Source: Halomicronema sp. CCY15110 (GTDB lineage Bacteria > Cyanobacteriota > Cyanobacteriia > Phormidesmidales > Phormidesmidaceae). From it: a DNA stretch of 64,000 nt. The notes beneath the pieces were generated by a model. That model was not told the origin of the DNA. It searched no databases and saw only the letters and a list, made by a program, of their open reading frames with translations. Numbering within the stretch: the first letter of the stretch is position 1; every line of letters starts with the position of its first letter. Shown in pieces: positions 1 to 8,376 of this stretch. The DNA is taken from contig NZ_JACSWC010000370.1 in NCBI RefSeq assembly GCF_016888165.1, positions 1 to 64,000 on the forward strand, written 5' to 3'. The translations under genes and the position numbers were made by a program.

Positions 1-264
1 ACCAGGCATTCGACGTCAGCCTCTAAAACTCACTCCTTAAGGATATATGCATTTCCGCCATGCGGTACTAGACAACGCGGGTTAAATCTAGGTGTATTGT
101 TATTGACAACAATGCGCTCAGGCGTCAAAGCACAAGGCTCAGAACCCACTGGTGCCGCGCACAATCTGGCCGCTGCGCCTATGTGACCCGCAGGATCGTA
201 GGCGATCGCGGTGCTGGGCTAATAACGGTGCCCATAATGTTTATCCAGTCTTGATCCTGACCCT
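1..264. other. Left edge, non-coding as seen
   Basis: The first 264 bp have no supported gene. They precede the YbjN-like gene and should hold its promoter; no element could be fixed. Confidence 0.35.
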
Positions 265-765
265 ATGGCCCTGACCTTCTCCAACACCGTACAACAGCTG
301 ACTTATCAAAAAGTGGCTGACTATTTGAGGGGGTCGGAGCTGTTTCAGGCGGCGCTGCGCGAATATGGCGATCGCCCCAAATTTGACATTCTCTACGGGT
401 CAGCGTTGATCGAAATTGAGGTGCTGCCGTGGGAAGTGCATCCGTGGGAGGCGGGCGATTTGGCGACGGTGCGGGCGACCAGTTGCGTCACCGTGGGCAG
501 CACGTTGGAATGTGAATTGCTGCAGTTCTTGCTAACGGAAAATCGCCGGATGCGCTTTGGCGCGTTTCACTTGGACGATGCCGGGCAAGTCGTCTTTTCG
601 GAAAGTGTGCTGGGCGGCGAAGAGATGTCGCTCATCGAGCTGCAAACTTGCATCCTTTCAGTCGTCACCATCGCCGATACCTACGACGACATCATTGCCG
701 AGCGCTTTGGCGGCCAACGGGCCAGCGATCGCCACCCCCAAACCTTTGCCACCGAGGCAGGCTAA
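265..765 (+). CDS. YbjN-like domain protein (cyanobacterial hypothetical)
   Basis: A 166-residue soluble protein with no signal peptide or membrane segment. The middle part (about residues 40-155) looks like the YbjN / type III secretion chaperone-like fold: a compact alternating beta-alpha protein with a hydrophobic core and a C-terminal helix ending near TIADTYDDIIAERFGG. Cyanobacteria carry several such small proteins of unknown role. The ATG at 265 is the first good start. The gene converges on the minus-strand gene at 771-1433 with only a 5-bp gap. The family assignment is by general resemblance and is tentative; no catalytic residues can be named. Confidence 0.6.
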   Translation: MALTFSNTVQQLTYQKVADYLRGSELFQAALREYGDRPKFDILYGSALIEIEVLPWEVHPWEAGDLATVRATSCVTVGSTLECELLQFLLTENRRMRFGAFHLDDAGQVVFSESVLGGEEMSLIELQTCILSVVTIADTYDDIIAERFGGQRASDRHPQTFATEAG

Positions 766-770
766 AGCCT

Positions 771-1433
771 CTACGGCATCGCCGTCATCGCCGTCGTCAT
801 GAATGTCTCACCTCTCAAGCCTGGGGTAAATGTTAGCGCTTGGCCGGAGATGGTGATTTCGTCGGTATAGCCAACGCCCACCACAGACGCGTCCCGCCGC
901 CTCATCGTCAAGCGGGGCCGCAGGTCTCCGTCCCACGCAATTTCTGCATCTAACCCAAAGTTCGCCAACATCACGTAAGGAAACACCGCATTACCACCAG
1001 TGTTGACAAAGACTTTGAGCACCTGAGTCCCGTCCGACAGTTGGCCGATGTTCTGATAGCTGGCAAAGCGTTCTTCTCCGAACTGCTCCCAAACGGCGGT
1101 TGCCCGTCCCGCTTCATCCACGAACACATCGGCGTAAAACTGATTGGTATCGGCGGTGCTGCCCTCAATGTCGATCGCGATCGCCCCCGGCAACCGATCA
1201 GACAACCAGGGCAACATCGCTGTTACCGCTCGCGGGTTAGTCGGTTCACCCTGAAACGTGAAGGACGTTTGCAGCTCCGTCAACGCCGCCTCATAGTCCA
1301 GCTCGACATCTTGGCCCGCGATTGATCCGCCTTGATCAGCTCCGGCGACCAGATCAAGATTGACCCATCCCAATCCACCCACCCAGATAGTGACTACAAG
1401 ACCCAAATAACTTAAATATTTATTTAGCTTCAT
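771..1433 (-). CDS. Secreted protein of unknown function
   Basis: A 220-residue protein starting with a typical Sec signal: two lysines, a hydrophobic stretch at about residues 8-25, and a probable cleavage site near the VAGADQ region. There is no lipobox cysteine. The mature part is rich in beta-type sequence and aromatic residues, and I do not recognise a family. The C-terminus ends in a small run of Met, Thr and Ala, encoded by a GTC/GCC-rich stretch at 771-800. It is transcribed away from the EF-G-like gene and converges on the YbjN-like gene. Its location is probably periplasmic or thylakoid-lumenal. Confidence 0.6.
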   Translation of the reverse strand: MKLNKYLSYLGLVVTIWVGGLGWVNLDLVAGADQGGSIAGQDVELDYEAALTELQTSFTFQGEPTNPRAVTAMLPWLSDRLPGAIAIDIEGSTADTNQFYADVFVDEAGRATAVWEQFGEERFASYQNIGQLSDGTQVLKVFVNTGGNAVFPYVMLANFGLDAEIAWDGDLRPRLTMRRRDASVVGVGYTDEITISGQALTFTPGLRGETFMTTAMTAMP

Positions 1434-1712
1434 TATATTCTGGCCGCCAAAAGGCTGTTTTTATTAAGAATTTAATTTCACTTTGCCATGGGTATTCAAC
1501 AGTCAAATTCATCTCCCAAAACCGTTCATTTTTCGCAATATAGGCTTACGCTTCTTAGTTCGGTGAATTTTTTTGTGGAAGATAATCCTCCAGTTTATGA
1601 GAGCGTTATTGTGAAACTAAGCCAGTCAATGTGCTGGTCATTGATGCACTCAACTCTCCAGACGCTACGGGTGAGTGGGTGAAGTCGTTTCACCTCAATG
1701 GAAGGGGTACTT
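1434..1712. other. Divergent intergenic region
   Basis: About 280 bp between the secreted unknown (minus) and the EF-G-like gene (plus). It is AT-richer than its surroundings and must hold both promoters. A 64-codon open frame at 1488-1682 has no recognisable features and is not called. No clear -35/-10 pair could be fixed by eye. Confidence 0.4.
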
Positions 1713-3743
1713 ATGACCCAGAAAGTATTAGCGGGGCCTCGCAATGTTGCCATTGTTGGCCCCTACTCTAGTGGCAAAACCACCCTGTTAGAAAGTTTGC
1801 TGTATGTCGGTAAAGCCATTACCCGCAAAGGCAAAATTGAAGAGGGAACGACGCTGGGAGACGCCACACCGGAAGCCCGCGATCGCACCATGACCGTTGA
1901 GTTAAACGCCGCCAGCGCTGAGTATGGCGGCGTTCGCTTTAATTTTTTGGATTGTCCGGGATCAGTAGAGCTGCAACAAGAAACCGACAACGCTTTGATT
2001 GGGGCCGATGCTGCCATCATCGTGTGCGAAGCCGATCCGAGTCGGGTGTTGACCCTAGCTCCATTGTTCCAGTTTTTAGACAGTTTGGAAATTCCTCACC
2101 TGATCTGGATTAACAAAATGGATCGGGCCACAGCGCCGTTTCAAGAAGTTTTAGAAGCGCTGAAAACCGTCTCCAGTCGGCCCATTTTGCCTCAGCAATA
2201 CCCCATTCGCGATGATCAGCAGCTGGTCGGCTTTATCGACCTCATCACTGAGCAGGCTTACCACTACCATGCCAATGCTCCTGCCGACCCCGTGCCCCTA
2301 CCCGAAGCTTTGAAGGAGCGCGAACACGCCGCCCGCGAAGAAATGTTGGAAGCACTGGCCGACTTTGATGATCACTTGCTTGAAGAGTTGTTGGAAGAAG
2401 TCGAACCGCCGCAAGCAGAAATTGTCCGAGATCTGAAGCAAGATTTGGGCGCTGATCTCATCGTGCCCGTATTCTTTGGCATTGCATCCGCCGATTTTGG
2501 CACCCGTCCACTCTGGGATGCCTTAGTCAAAGAAGCGCCAGCAGCAGATGCTACGGCAGCGAATCGAGGGCTAGAAGCCGACGGTGACGAGACCTTGGCC
2601 CAGGTGCTGAAAACCTTTTACACCCCACAGGGCGGCAAGCTGTCGCTGGTCAGAGTTTGGCAGGGCAGCCTCACCGATGGCGATAGTCTGAATGGCGATC
2701 GCATGGGCGGCATTTATCAGCTCATGGGGCAGCAGCAAAATAGCGTGACCCAGGCCCAGGCGGGCGATATTGTGGCGATCGCCCGGCTCGACAGCGCCCT
2801 CACGGGTGCCACCCTGACCACGGACGGTGAACCCAGCATCGCACTGCCCACCGCCGCAGTCCTCGCCCCCGTGTACGCCCTCGCCATCACCCCCGAAAAG
2901 CGCAGCGACGAAGTGAAGCTGACCGATGCGCTCACCAAGCTGATAGAAGAAGATCCCTCCCTGCGATGGGAGCAGCACGGCGATACTCATGAAGTCATTC
3001 TGTGGGGCCAGGGCGAAGTTCACCTCAACATCACCCTGGATCGCCTGCGCCGTAAATACAACTTGCCAATGACGACCCACCTGCCGCGCGTCCCTTACAA
3101 AGAGACGATTCGCAAAGCGGGCAAAGAAATTCGCGGTCGCTATAAGCACCAAACCGGCGGTCACGGCCAGTTCGGCGATGTCTATCTCGACATTCAACCC
3201 CTCGACCGAGGCGCAGGCTTCAGCTTTGAGCAAAAGATTGTGGGCGGCGTGATCCCCCGACAGTACATCCCCAGTGTGGAAACCGGCGTGCGGGAATATC
3301 TGAGCCAGGGTCCCCTCGGGTTCCCGGTGGTGGATGTCGCGGTGACCCTGACCAATGGTTCCTATCACAATGTCGATAGCTCTGATCAAGCGTTCAAGCA
3401 GGCGGCGCGCATTGCCATGCAAGAGGGCTTGCCCCAGTGCGACCCCGTGCTGCTAGAGCCCGTGGACGCGGTGGAAATCTCGGTGCCGACGAGCTTTACC
3501 GCTAACGTGTTGAAACTCATCAGCACCCACCGAGGCCAGATTCTCGGCTACGAAGGCAAGGCTGGTTGGCAAGGTTGGGATGTGGTTGCGGCCTACATTC
3601 CCGAAGCGGAAATGCAAAAGCTGATTCTGGAACTGCGATCGCTCTCCATGGGGGTCGGCACATTCAACTGGCAGTACGACCATCTCAACCCGGTACCGGA
3701 TGAGTTGCGCGATCGCATCCTGGCCGACGCCAGCCACTCGTGA
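1713..3743 (+). CDS. Elongation factor G-like translational GTPase (paralogue)
   Basis: A 676-residue translational GTPase with EF-G domain order. The GTPase domain shows G1 GPYSSGKT (residues 16-23), G3 DCPG (about 80-83) and G4 NKMD (134-137). Domains II to V follow, including the domain IV block RYKHQTGGHGQFGDV. The sequence departs from housekeeping FusA in ways typical of the second, FusA2-type EF-G-like protein of cyanobacteria and other bacteria: the G1 loop is PYSSGKT and the G3 motif DCPGSVE replaces DTPGHVD. Its exact role in elongation or recycling is not established. The start at 1713 is chosen over 1698 because a GGAAGGGG ribosome site lies 6 nt upstream. A strong hairpin terminator follows. 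Confidence 0.9.
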   Translation: MTQKVLAGPRNVAIVGPYSSGKTTLLESLLYVGKAITRKGKIEEGTTLGDATPEARDRTMTVELNAASAEYGGVRFNFLDCPGSVELQQETDNALIGADAAIIVCEADPSRVLTLAPLFQFLDSLEIPHLIWINKMDRATAPFQEVLEALKTVSSRPILPQQYPIRDDQQLVGFIDLITEQAYHYHANAPADPVPLPEALKEREHAAREEMLEALADFDDHLLEELLEEVEPPQAEIVRDLKQDLGADLIVPVFFGIASADFGTRPLWDALVKEAPAADATAANRGLEADGDETLAQVLKTFYTPQGGKLSLVRVWQGSLTDGDSLNGDRMGGIYQLMGQQQNSVTQAQAGDIVAIARLDSALTGATLTTDGEPSIALPTAAVLAPVYALAITPEKRSDEVKLTDALTKLIEEDPSLRWEQHGDTHEVILWGQGEVHLNITLDRLRRKYNLPMTTHLPRVPYKETIRKAGKEIRGRYKHQTGGHGQFGDVYLDIQPLDRGAGFSFEQKIVGGVIPRQYIPSVETGVREYLSQGPLGFPVVDVAVTLTNGSYHNVDSSDQAFKQAARIAMQEGLPQCDPVLLEPVDAVEISVPTSFTANVLKLISTHRGQILGYEGKAGWQGWDVVAAYIPEAEMQKLILELRSLSMGVGTFNWQYDHLNPVPDELRDRILADASHS

Positions 3744-3793
3744 TGGTGTCTGTTTCCTGACCAGCGATTGCCAGTTCATCAACATCAAGCGCC

Positions 3794-3830
3794 TCTCCCT
3801 GGGGTGAGCAGTACCCCAGGGAGATTTTTT
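3794..3830 (+). terminator. Rho-independent terminator after the EF-G-like gene
   Basis: A perfect 12-bp stem (3794-3805 with 3813-3824) and 7-nt loop, followed directly by six T residues at 3825-3830. It lies 50 bp past the EF-G-like stop codon and isolates that gene from rpmB. Confidence 0.9.
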
Positions 3831-3983
3831 CGGGCTCCGGTGGGTCGTTCGCCTCTAGGCCAAGAGCGCCACCGCTGGAAACAAGCTGGAAAGTCCGCAA
3901 AAGCTGCGATCGGCCTTCCGTTGACGAAAGATTTCGCCTATGATAATTATTTGTGAATAAAACCGACCGTTTTGGAGAAGCTG

Positions 3984-4220
3984 ATGCCTCGTCATTGTGA
4001 TCTCACTGGCAAAAAGGCCAACAACGCCTTTGCAATTTCCCACTCCCACCGCCGTACCAAGCGCCTGCAAGAAGCCAATTTACAGTCCAAGCGGGTTTGG
4101 TGGCCCCAGGGTAAACGGTATGTAAAACTCCGCCTCTCGACTAAGGCGATCAAAACGCTGGAGAAAAAAGGTCTCAGTGCCATGGCTCGTGAAGCTGGCC
4201 TTGACCTATCGAAGTATTAA
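3984..4220 (+). CDS. rpmB: 50S ribosomal protein L28
   Basis: A 78-residue basic protein that begins [14 protein letters not shown], the standard bacterial L28 N-terminus, and carries the LQSKRVWW block typical of cyanobacterial and plastid L28. It belongs to the large ribosomal subunit near the exit site. The start is the ATG at 3984, preceded by GGAGAAG at 3974-3980; an in-frame TTG at 3972 would only add four residues and remove that spacing. It stands alone between two hairpin terminators, so it is probably a single-gene transcript. Confidence 0.97.
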   Translation: MPRHCDLTGKKANNAFAISHSHRRTKRLQEANLQSKRVWWPQGKRYVKLRLSTKAIKTLEKKGLSAMAREAGLDLSKY

Positions 4221-4253
4221 TGGTTTCACCCTGACGGTCGGTGATAGTCATTC

Positions 4254-4292
4254 AAGTTCCCTAAGGGCATCGCTCCTTGAGGGAACTTTGTC
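4254..4292 (+). terminator. Probable terminator of rpmB
   Basis: An outer 9-bp stem (4254-4262 with 4280-4288) is continued by four more pairs after a one-base bulge, with an 8-nt loop. A short T-rich run (TTTGTCTTGT) follows. It sits 34 bp after rpmB. Confidence 0.7.
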
Positions 4293-4450
4293 TTGTCTAG
4301 CGATGTAACACTGTCCGCACCCATGATGTTGGCTCACCGGCAATGATGGCTCTGATCAGTCATGGCATCTTTCAGCGGGGGTGAGCGTCATCGAGTCCCC
4401 TGTTTTATCAGCCGTGACCAACTGTTTTGATCAGGGACTTCAATCTCAGC

Positions 4451-4867
4451 ATGTCTTCTTCACCAGTGGGCGAAACGCAGTTATCGGTCTTACTCAGCAC
4501 GCTGCGACCGCAGCTGCATCCAGCAACTTTCGTGTTTGCCACCCTACCAACGGCACAACTGCCCGAAGGATTGACGCCGATATGTCAGTTTCGTGAGGCG
4601 GAAGGTTGGACGCTCATTGTGCCCCAAGCGCAAGCAGAGCAGGCACAACTGCCCTATCAATACCCCTGCCGCATGATCACCCTGACGGTGCACTCTAGTC
4701 TGGCCGCCGTAGGTATGTTAGCCGCGATTACTCAGGCACTGGCGGCAGAGGGGATCAGTACTAACGTGGTGTCAGCCTACTTTCACGATCATCTTTTTGT
4801 GGCCGGCGATCGCGTTGAAGCGACCCTTCACTGCTTGGCCCAACTGTCAGCTTCATCAACTCGCTGA
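4451..4867 (+). CDS. ACT-domain protein (ACT_3-type)
   Basis: A 138-residue protein resembling the small tandem-ACT proteins grouped under ACT_3 (PF10000-like) with a C-terminal CASTOR-type ACT half. The central block has EGWTLIVP and then YPCRMITLTVHSSLAAVG, and the C-terminal half has ITQALAAEGISTNVVSAYFHDHLFV, a typical ACT ligand-sensing core. Such proteins are expected to bind amino acids or other small ligands; the ligand cannot be read from sequence. The ATG at 4451 is preferred over an in-frame TTG at 4427. It has no operon partner. Confidence 0.75.
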   Translation: MSSSPVGETQLSVLLSTLRPQLHPATFVFATLPTAQLPEGLTPICQFREAEGWTLIVPQAQAEQAQLPYQYPCRMITLTVHSSLAAVGMLAAITQALAAEGISTNVVSAYFHDHLFVAGDRVEATLHCLAQLSASSTR

Positions 4868-5059
4868 GCCCAGACCAAAGCGTCAGCCAGCAGTTCAATC
4901 ACTAGCTGAGACATTCTCGTCTGATCGCAAAAGCTCCCCGCGACCTAGTCAAACCCATTGAGGTTGAGCGCGATCGCAGAGAGCTAGTAAATGATTGAGC
5001 AGCGCTGAGCATTCAGTCGCACACCGACTGTGGCCTGATGCTTGCACCATTTCGACAAA

Positions 5060-5224
5060 TTAGTGCAGCGCCAAAAACAGGTTCCAGGCAAGCAAAGCGG
5101 CTGAAAACACCCAAAACAGATTGGCCAAAGATGACGAGGCGTCACTATCAGCCCGCATCTGATCAGCCAGCACAGCAACTTTCACCTCATCTCTGCCATT
5201 TTGGTAGCGGCTTGAATAACGCAT
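5060..5224 (-). CDS. Small single-pass membrane protein, 54 residues
   Basis: An ATG at 5224 opens 54 codons ending in TAA at 5060-5062. The first 30 residues are hydrophilic and charged. Residues about 33-54 (LANLFWVFSAALLAWNLFLA) form one clear hydrophobic helix reaching the C-terminus. An AAGG motif lies about 10 nt upstream of the ATG, and a perfect inverted repeat with promoter-like hexamers lies 35-52 bp upstream. The layout (polar N-terminus, single C-terminal helix) suits a small tail-anchored or photosynthetic-complex subunit, but I recognise no family. Support is structural only. Confidence 0.5.
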   Translation of the reverse strand: MRYSSRYQNGRDEVKVAVLADQMRADSDASSSLANLFWVFSAALLAWNLFLALH

Positions 5225-5258
5225 GTTTAATTAACCTTTTTGGTCGATATGTTAATAA

Positions 5259-5276
5259 TGTAACAAAAGCGTTACA
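5259..5276 (-). promoter_or_regulatory. Perfect inverted repeat TGTAAC-N6-GTTACA over a putative minus-strand promoter
   Basis: An 18-bp dyad with two perfect 6-bp arms. Read on the minus strand, TTGTAA is followed after 17 bp by TAACAT, a weak -35/-10 pair, so the dyad would cover the -35 and part of the spacer of the 54-residue gene. The half-site spacing does not fit NtcA (GTA-N8-TAC) or CRP (TGTGA-N6-TCACA), so the binding protein is unknown. Confidence 0.45.
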
Positions 5277-5432
5277 AGATTGCCACTATTTCTCAGGATG
5301 CCACGGCAACATCACAGACAATCAGCATCCATCGTAGTTCTCGGATCGTGTCATCCCTAGCGGCTATGGCATTGGCGGTGCATCTGGGCGGTCATCGCCC
5401 AGCAGGACTTTTGAACATAAAAGGGGATCGCT

Positions 5433-5476
5433 TTGCAAGTAATTCAAAGTTTTGTTAACTTGCAAGTAGTTCGAAA
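5433..5476 (+). promoter_or_regulatory. Two 17-bp near-direct repeats upstream of the rhodanese gene
   Basis: TTGCAAGTAATTCAAAG (5433-5449) recurs as TTGCAAGTAGTTCGAAA (5460-5476), offset by 27 bp. The second copy starts inside the perfect palindrome ACTTGCAAGT (5458-5467). They lie 29-72 bp before the ATG at 5505, where an operator or leader element would be expected. No known cyanobacterial regulator site is recognised. Confidence 0.5.
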
Positions 5477-5504
5477 AACTTAACTCAGTTATTAGGTATC
5501 TGAA

Positions 5505-5882
5505 ATGACTAACCGTGTACTTGGTATTTTTCCAAAACCTCCTGAAATGCAGGAAATGTCTCGCGTGTACGACCTGAAATCACGCCTGGATTGGGGTGAA
5601 CCGGCGCTGACGATTATTGATATTCGCGATCGCGCTTTGTTCAATGAGAGTCATATCATGGGCGCAATTTCTATGCCTATGGCTGAACTGCTGGAGCGCG
5701 TTCAAGCGGCTCTGGAATATGACCGCGATATTTATCTCTACAGCCACACTGACGAAGAAGCCACTACAGCGGCTCAGACGTTGCGCGATGCGGGTTACCA
5801 GAAGGTATCGGTTTTGCGGGGTGGGGTCGCCGCTTGGAAAGCCGCTAACTTTCAAGTCGAGACTGGCATGTCGGCGGTTTAA
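5505..5882 (+). CDS. Rhodanese-like protein lacking the catalytic cysteine
   Basis: A 125-residue single rhodanese domain. It has the CH2A-like TIIDIRDRALFNESHI block (about 36-51) and the conserved end VLRGGVAAWK. At the active-site loop, where active sulfurtransferases have Cys in the pattern YC-x4-[RG], this protein reads YSHTDEEA with Ser80 in the cysteine position. It is therefore unlikely to transfer sulfur and is more likely a binding or regulatory domain; cysteine-less rhodanese domains are known. The soluble protein has no signal peptide. Repeats upstream (5433-5476) suggest specific control. Confidence 0.85.
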   Translation: MTNRVLGIFPKPPEMQEMSRVYDLKSRLDWGEPALTIIDIRDRALFNESHIMGAISMPMAELLERVQAALEYDRDIYLYSHTDEEATTAAQTLRDAGYQKVSVLRGGVAAWKAANFQVETGMSAV

Positions 5883-5957
5883 GGGCTGATGTCTTGGGGC
5901 AGTCCGCATTCGTGACTGCCCATGTAATAATGAGCATGACGAAATCACCGCCACAGG

Positions 5958-6599
5958 TTAATGCTCAAAAACATTGCCATATTGCAGCAGGTCGAGGGTG
6001 ACTAAGGTGGGAATGCAAGCAAAGCATTCCGATGCCAGTTGCCCTCGACTTTCTCGTGTCAGCATATGAAGTAGCGATTGACGAATTTCGTGCAGAAACC
6101 GCACGTCATTAGCGGCATATCGTAGCTGGTCTTCCGAGAGGTTCATAACATTGCCCCAGTCGGAGCTTTGCTGAGTTTTGTCCAGTTCAACCCCAGTCAT
6201 TTCCCTGACCAGCTCTTTGAGGCCATGTCTAGGACTGTAAGTGCGGATCAGCTTGCTCGCGACCTTGGTACAAAAGATGGGATTCACATCAATTTCCAAG
6301 TGATATCGCATCGTTGCCAGGTCAAAACGGGCAAAGTGGAAAATTTTGGTGATACCTTTAGCTTCCATCAAGCGTTTCAAGTTAGGGGCGGCTTGCTGAC
6401 CCAGGTCGATCCGCACGACTGAGACATACCCGGCTTCATCACAAAGCTGCACTAAACAAAGCCGATCGCGCCAGGGCAGCAGACCCATGGTTTCAGTATC
6501 CACAGCGATCGCTGCTGCCGCCAGGTACCGCTCTAACAACTCATCCGAGAGGTCGCGATCGCACACCTCAAACATCTCTGGGGTTAACCCTTCACTCAC
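5958..6599 (-). CDS. RNase D-like DEDDy 3'-5' exonuclease
   Basis: A 213-residue 3'-5' exonuclease domain without the HRDC tail of full-length RNase D. The metal-binding set is present: D and E in VDTETMG (near 34-36), D in FHFARFD, and the ExoIII tyrosine and aspartate in [10 protein letters not shown]. Small stand-alone RNase D-type proteins are common in cyanobacteria and should trim RNA 3' ends. The GTG start at 6599 overlaps the trpB stop in a GTGA junction, implying translational coupling to trpB on the same mRNA. Confidence 0.9.
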   Translation of the reverse strand: MSEGLTPEMFEVCDRDLSDELLERYLAAAAIAVDTETMGLLPWRDRLCLVQLCDEAGYVSVVRIDLGQQAAPNLKRLMEAKGITKIFHFARFDLATMRYHLEIDVNPIFCTKVASKLIRTYSPRHGLKELVREMTGVELDKTQQSSDWGNVMNLSEDQLRYAANDVRFLHEIRQSLLHMLTRESRGQLASECFACIPTLVTLDLLQYGNVFEH

Positions 6600-7879
6600 G
6601 ACAGATTCCCCAAGGCTTTAGCAACCGTTTGCACATCTTTGTCACCCCGACCCGAACAGTTAATGACAATCCGAGGATTGCCTGACAGTTGCGGACATAG
6701 CGTTTCTAAGTAGGCAAAGGCATGGGCGGTTTCCAACGCGGGAATGATGCCTTCAAGTTGCGACACGAGCTGTAGGGCATCCAGCGCTTGCTGGTCTGTA
6801 ACGCTGTAGTATTCGGCTCGACCTATTTCTTTTAAATAGCTGTGCTCTGGCCCCACCCCGGGATAATCCAAACCGGCGCTGATGGAATGGGCTTCTTGCA
6901 CCTGACCATTGCTATCTTGCAGCAGATAACTCATGGCCCCGTGCAGCACCCCAACTCGTCCCTGGGTGAGGGTAGCCGCGTGCTTGCCCGAGAGGACGCC
7001 TTCGCCCTCAGCTTCGACCCCAATCATCCGGATCGACGTGTCGCCAATGAAGTCATGGAACAAACCCATGGCATTGGAGCCACCGCCCACACAAGCCATC
7101 AAGATGTCGGGCAAGCCGTTCCACTTTTCCACACACTGCGATCGCGTTTCTTGGCCAATAATGGCGTGAAAGTCGCGCACCATCATCGGGTAAGGATGCG
7201 GCCCGGCCACCGAGCCTAAGATGTAATGGGTCGTTTCGACGTTGGTAACCCAGTCGCGAATGGCTTCCGAAGTCGCATCCTTGAGGGTGCCAGTGCCCGC
7301 CGTGACGGGACTCACCTCGGCCCCCATCAAGCGCATCCGGAAAACATTCAGCGCTTGCCGCTCCATATCCTGCACGCCCATATAAATGACGCACTTAATG
7401 CCAAAGCGGGCGCAAACGGTCGCCGTCGCCACCCCGTGTTGACCCGCACCCGTTTCAGCAATGACTCGCGCTTTGCCCATGCGCTTGGCTAGCAGCACCT
7501 GACCCAGCGCATTGTTGATCTTGTGCGCTCCGGTATGGTTCAGGTCTTCGCGCTTTAAATAAATTTGTGGACCGCTGCCGTCGGGACGGGCGTAATGGGC
7601 CGTCAAGCGTTCGGCAAAGTAGAGCGGCGTGGCACGGCCCACATAGTCTCGCAGCAGGCCATCCAGCTCGGTCTTAAAGTCTTCGGTGTCGCGATATCGA
7701 TAATATGCCTCTTCCAGTTCGGCAAGGGCTGGCATCAGCGTTTCGGGCACATATTTGCCCCCAAACTGCCCAAACCGACCGAGCGGATCTGGGCGCATCG
7801 ACAGCGATAGCGCCTCAGCCGATAACTGGCTAAGGGAAGTGGGCTCAACGTTGGAAGGAGAAAGCGGCGTCTGAGTCAC
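6596..7879 (-). CDS. trpB: Tryptophan synthase beta chain
   Basis: A PLP enzyme that joins indole and L-serine to give tryptophan, normally as an alpha2beta2 complex with TrpA. It shows [15 protein letters not shown] near the N-terminus, the PLP lysine in [11 protein letters not shown] (about Lys120), and the phosphate-binding GGGSNAMG loop. The open frame extends upstream to 8110, but family length (about 410) supports the GTG at 7879, which gives 427 residues starting VTQTPLSPS. The alpha subunit gene is not in this window. The downstream partner is the RNase D-like gene, with a 4-nt overlap. Confidence 0.95.
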   Translation of the reverse strand: MTQTPLSPSNVEPTSLSQLSAEALSLSMRPDPLGRFGQFGGKYVPETLMPALAELEEAYYRYRDTEDFKTELDGLLRDYVGRATPLYFAERLTAHYARPDGSGPQIYLKREDLNHTGAHKINNALGQVLLAKRMGKARVIAETGAGQHGVATATVCARFGIKCVIYMGVQDMERQALNVFRMRLMGAEVSPVTAGTGTLKDATSEAIRDWVTNVETTHYILGSVAGPHPYPMMVRDFHAIIGQETRSQCVEKWNGLPDILMACVGGGSNAMGLFHDFIGDTSIRMIGVEAEGEGVLSGKHAATLTQGRVGVLHGAMSYLLQDSNGQVQEAHSISAGLDYPGVGPEHSYLKEIGRAEYYSVTDQQALDALQLVSQLEGIIPALETAHAFAYLETLCPQLSGNPRIVINCSGRGDKDVQTVAKALGNLS

Positions 7880-8376
7880 AGGTTTTAAGACGATAGAACA
7901 GCGACAGTGGCTCTCATTATAGAGAATTGCGTGAGTCTCTTTCAGGCGATATGAGTGTAAGCAAACAGAAAACGGGGCAGCGAGTGGTCGACAGACCGGG
8001 GGCAGAGGCCGCCCGTCGGGAATCCCTGTGATTGGCGCTGGGTCGATCGCTACCCGTGCATGTTGCCCTATGGGTTCTTTGGAGAATTGCCAATGATGCC
8101 AGTTGCTCAAGCACAGCCTTCATTCACCGCACTTACACCCGTTTAGCCGAGGCGGCGATCGCCGTCATCGCAGGGAAATATGTGTTGTTTGCCGCGATGC
8201 ACCTTGCCGTTTTTGACGACTCGTGGGGAGTCACTGGCCGGACATGGCAGGCAGTGCGAAGACATCGGGCCTTGAGAAACTATCACCAGCCACACACATC
8301 AAGTTGGTGGCAGTCGGCGCATCGGTTAATGGCCAGATATCCTTACCTTTTAAGGACTCCCAGGGTTGGCGATGGA
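7880..8376. other. 497-bp region upstream of trpB
   Basis: This lies between the glycosidase-like gene and trpB, both on the minus strand. It must contain the trpB promoter. Open frames here (for example 7917-8123 minus and 8032-8499 plus) have no recognisable protein features. No terminator hairpin, leader peptide or T-box was found by eye. Confidence 0.35.

Larger units (their letters stand above)
4868..5504. other. 637-bp gap between ACT and rhodanese genes, containing a small minus-strand gene and repeat motifs
   Basis: This stretch is not empty. It holds a 54-codon minus-strand gene (5060-5224), an inverted repeat over that gene's likely promoter (5259-5276), and two near-identical 17-bp direct repeats just upstream of the rhodanese gene (5433-5476). 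The part at 4868-5059 shows nothing I can support. Confidence 0.5.

Noticed and set aside
5259-5276. NtcA or CRP binding site
   Set aside because: The spacing of the GTA and TAC halves is 10, not 8, and the TGTGA/TCACA halves are not present.
5038-5337. 99-codon plus-strand frame between the ACT and rhodanese genes
   Set aside because: Low-complexity translation without domain features; the minus-strand 54-codon frame at the same place has a membrane helix and a ribosome site and is preferred.
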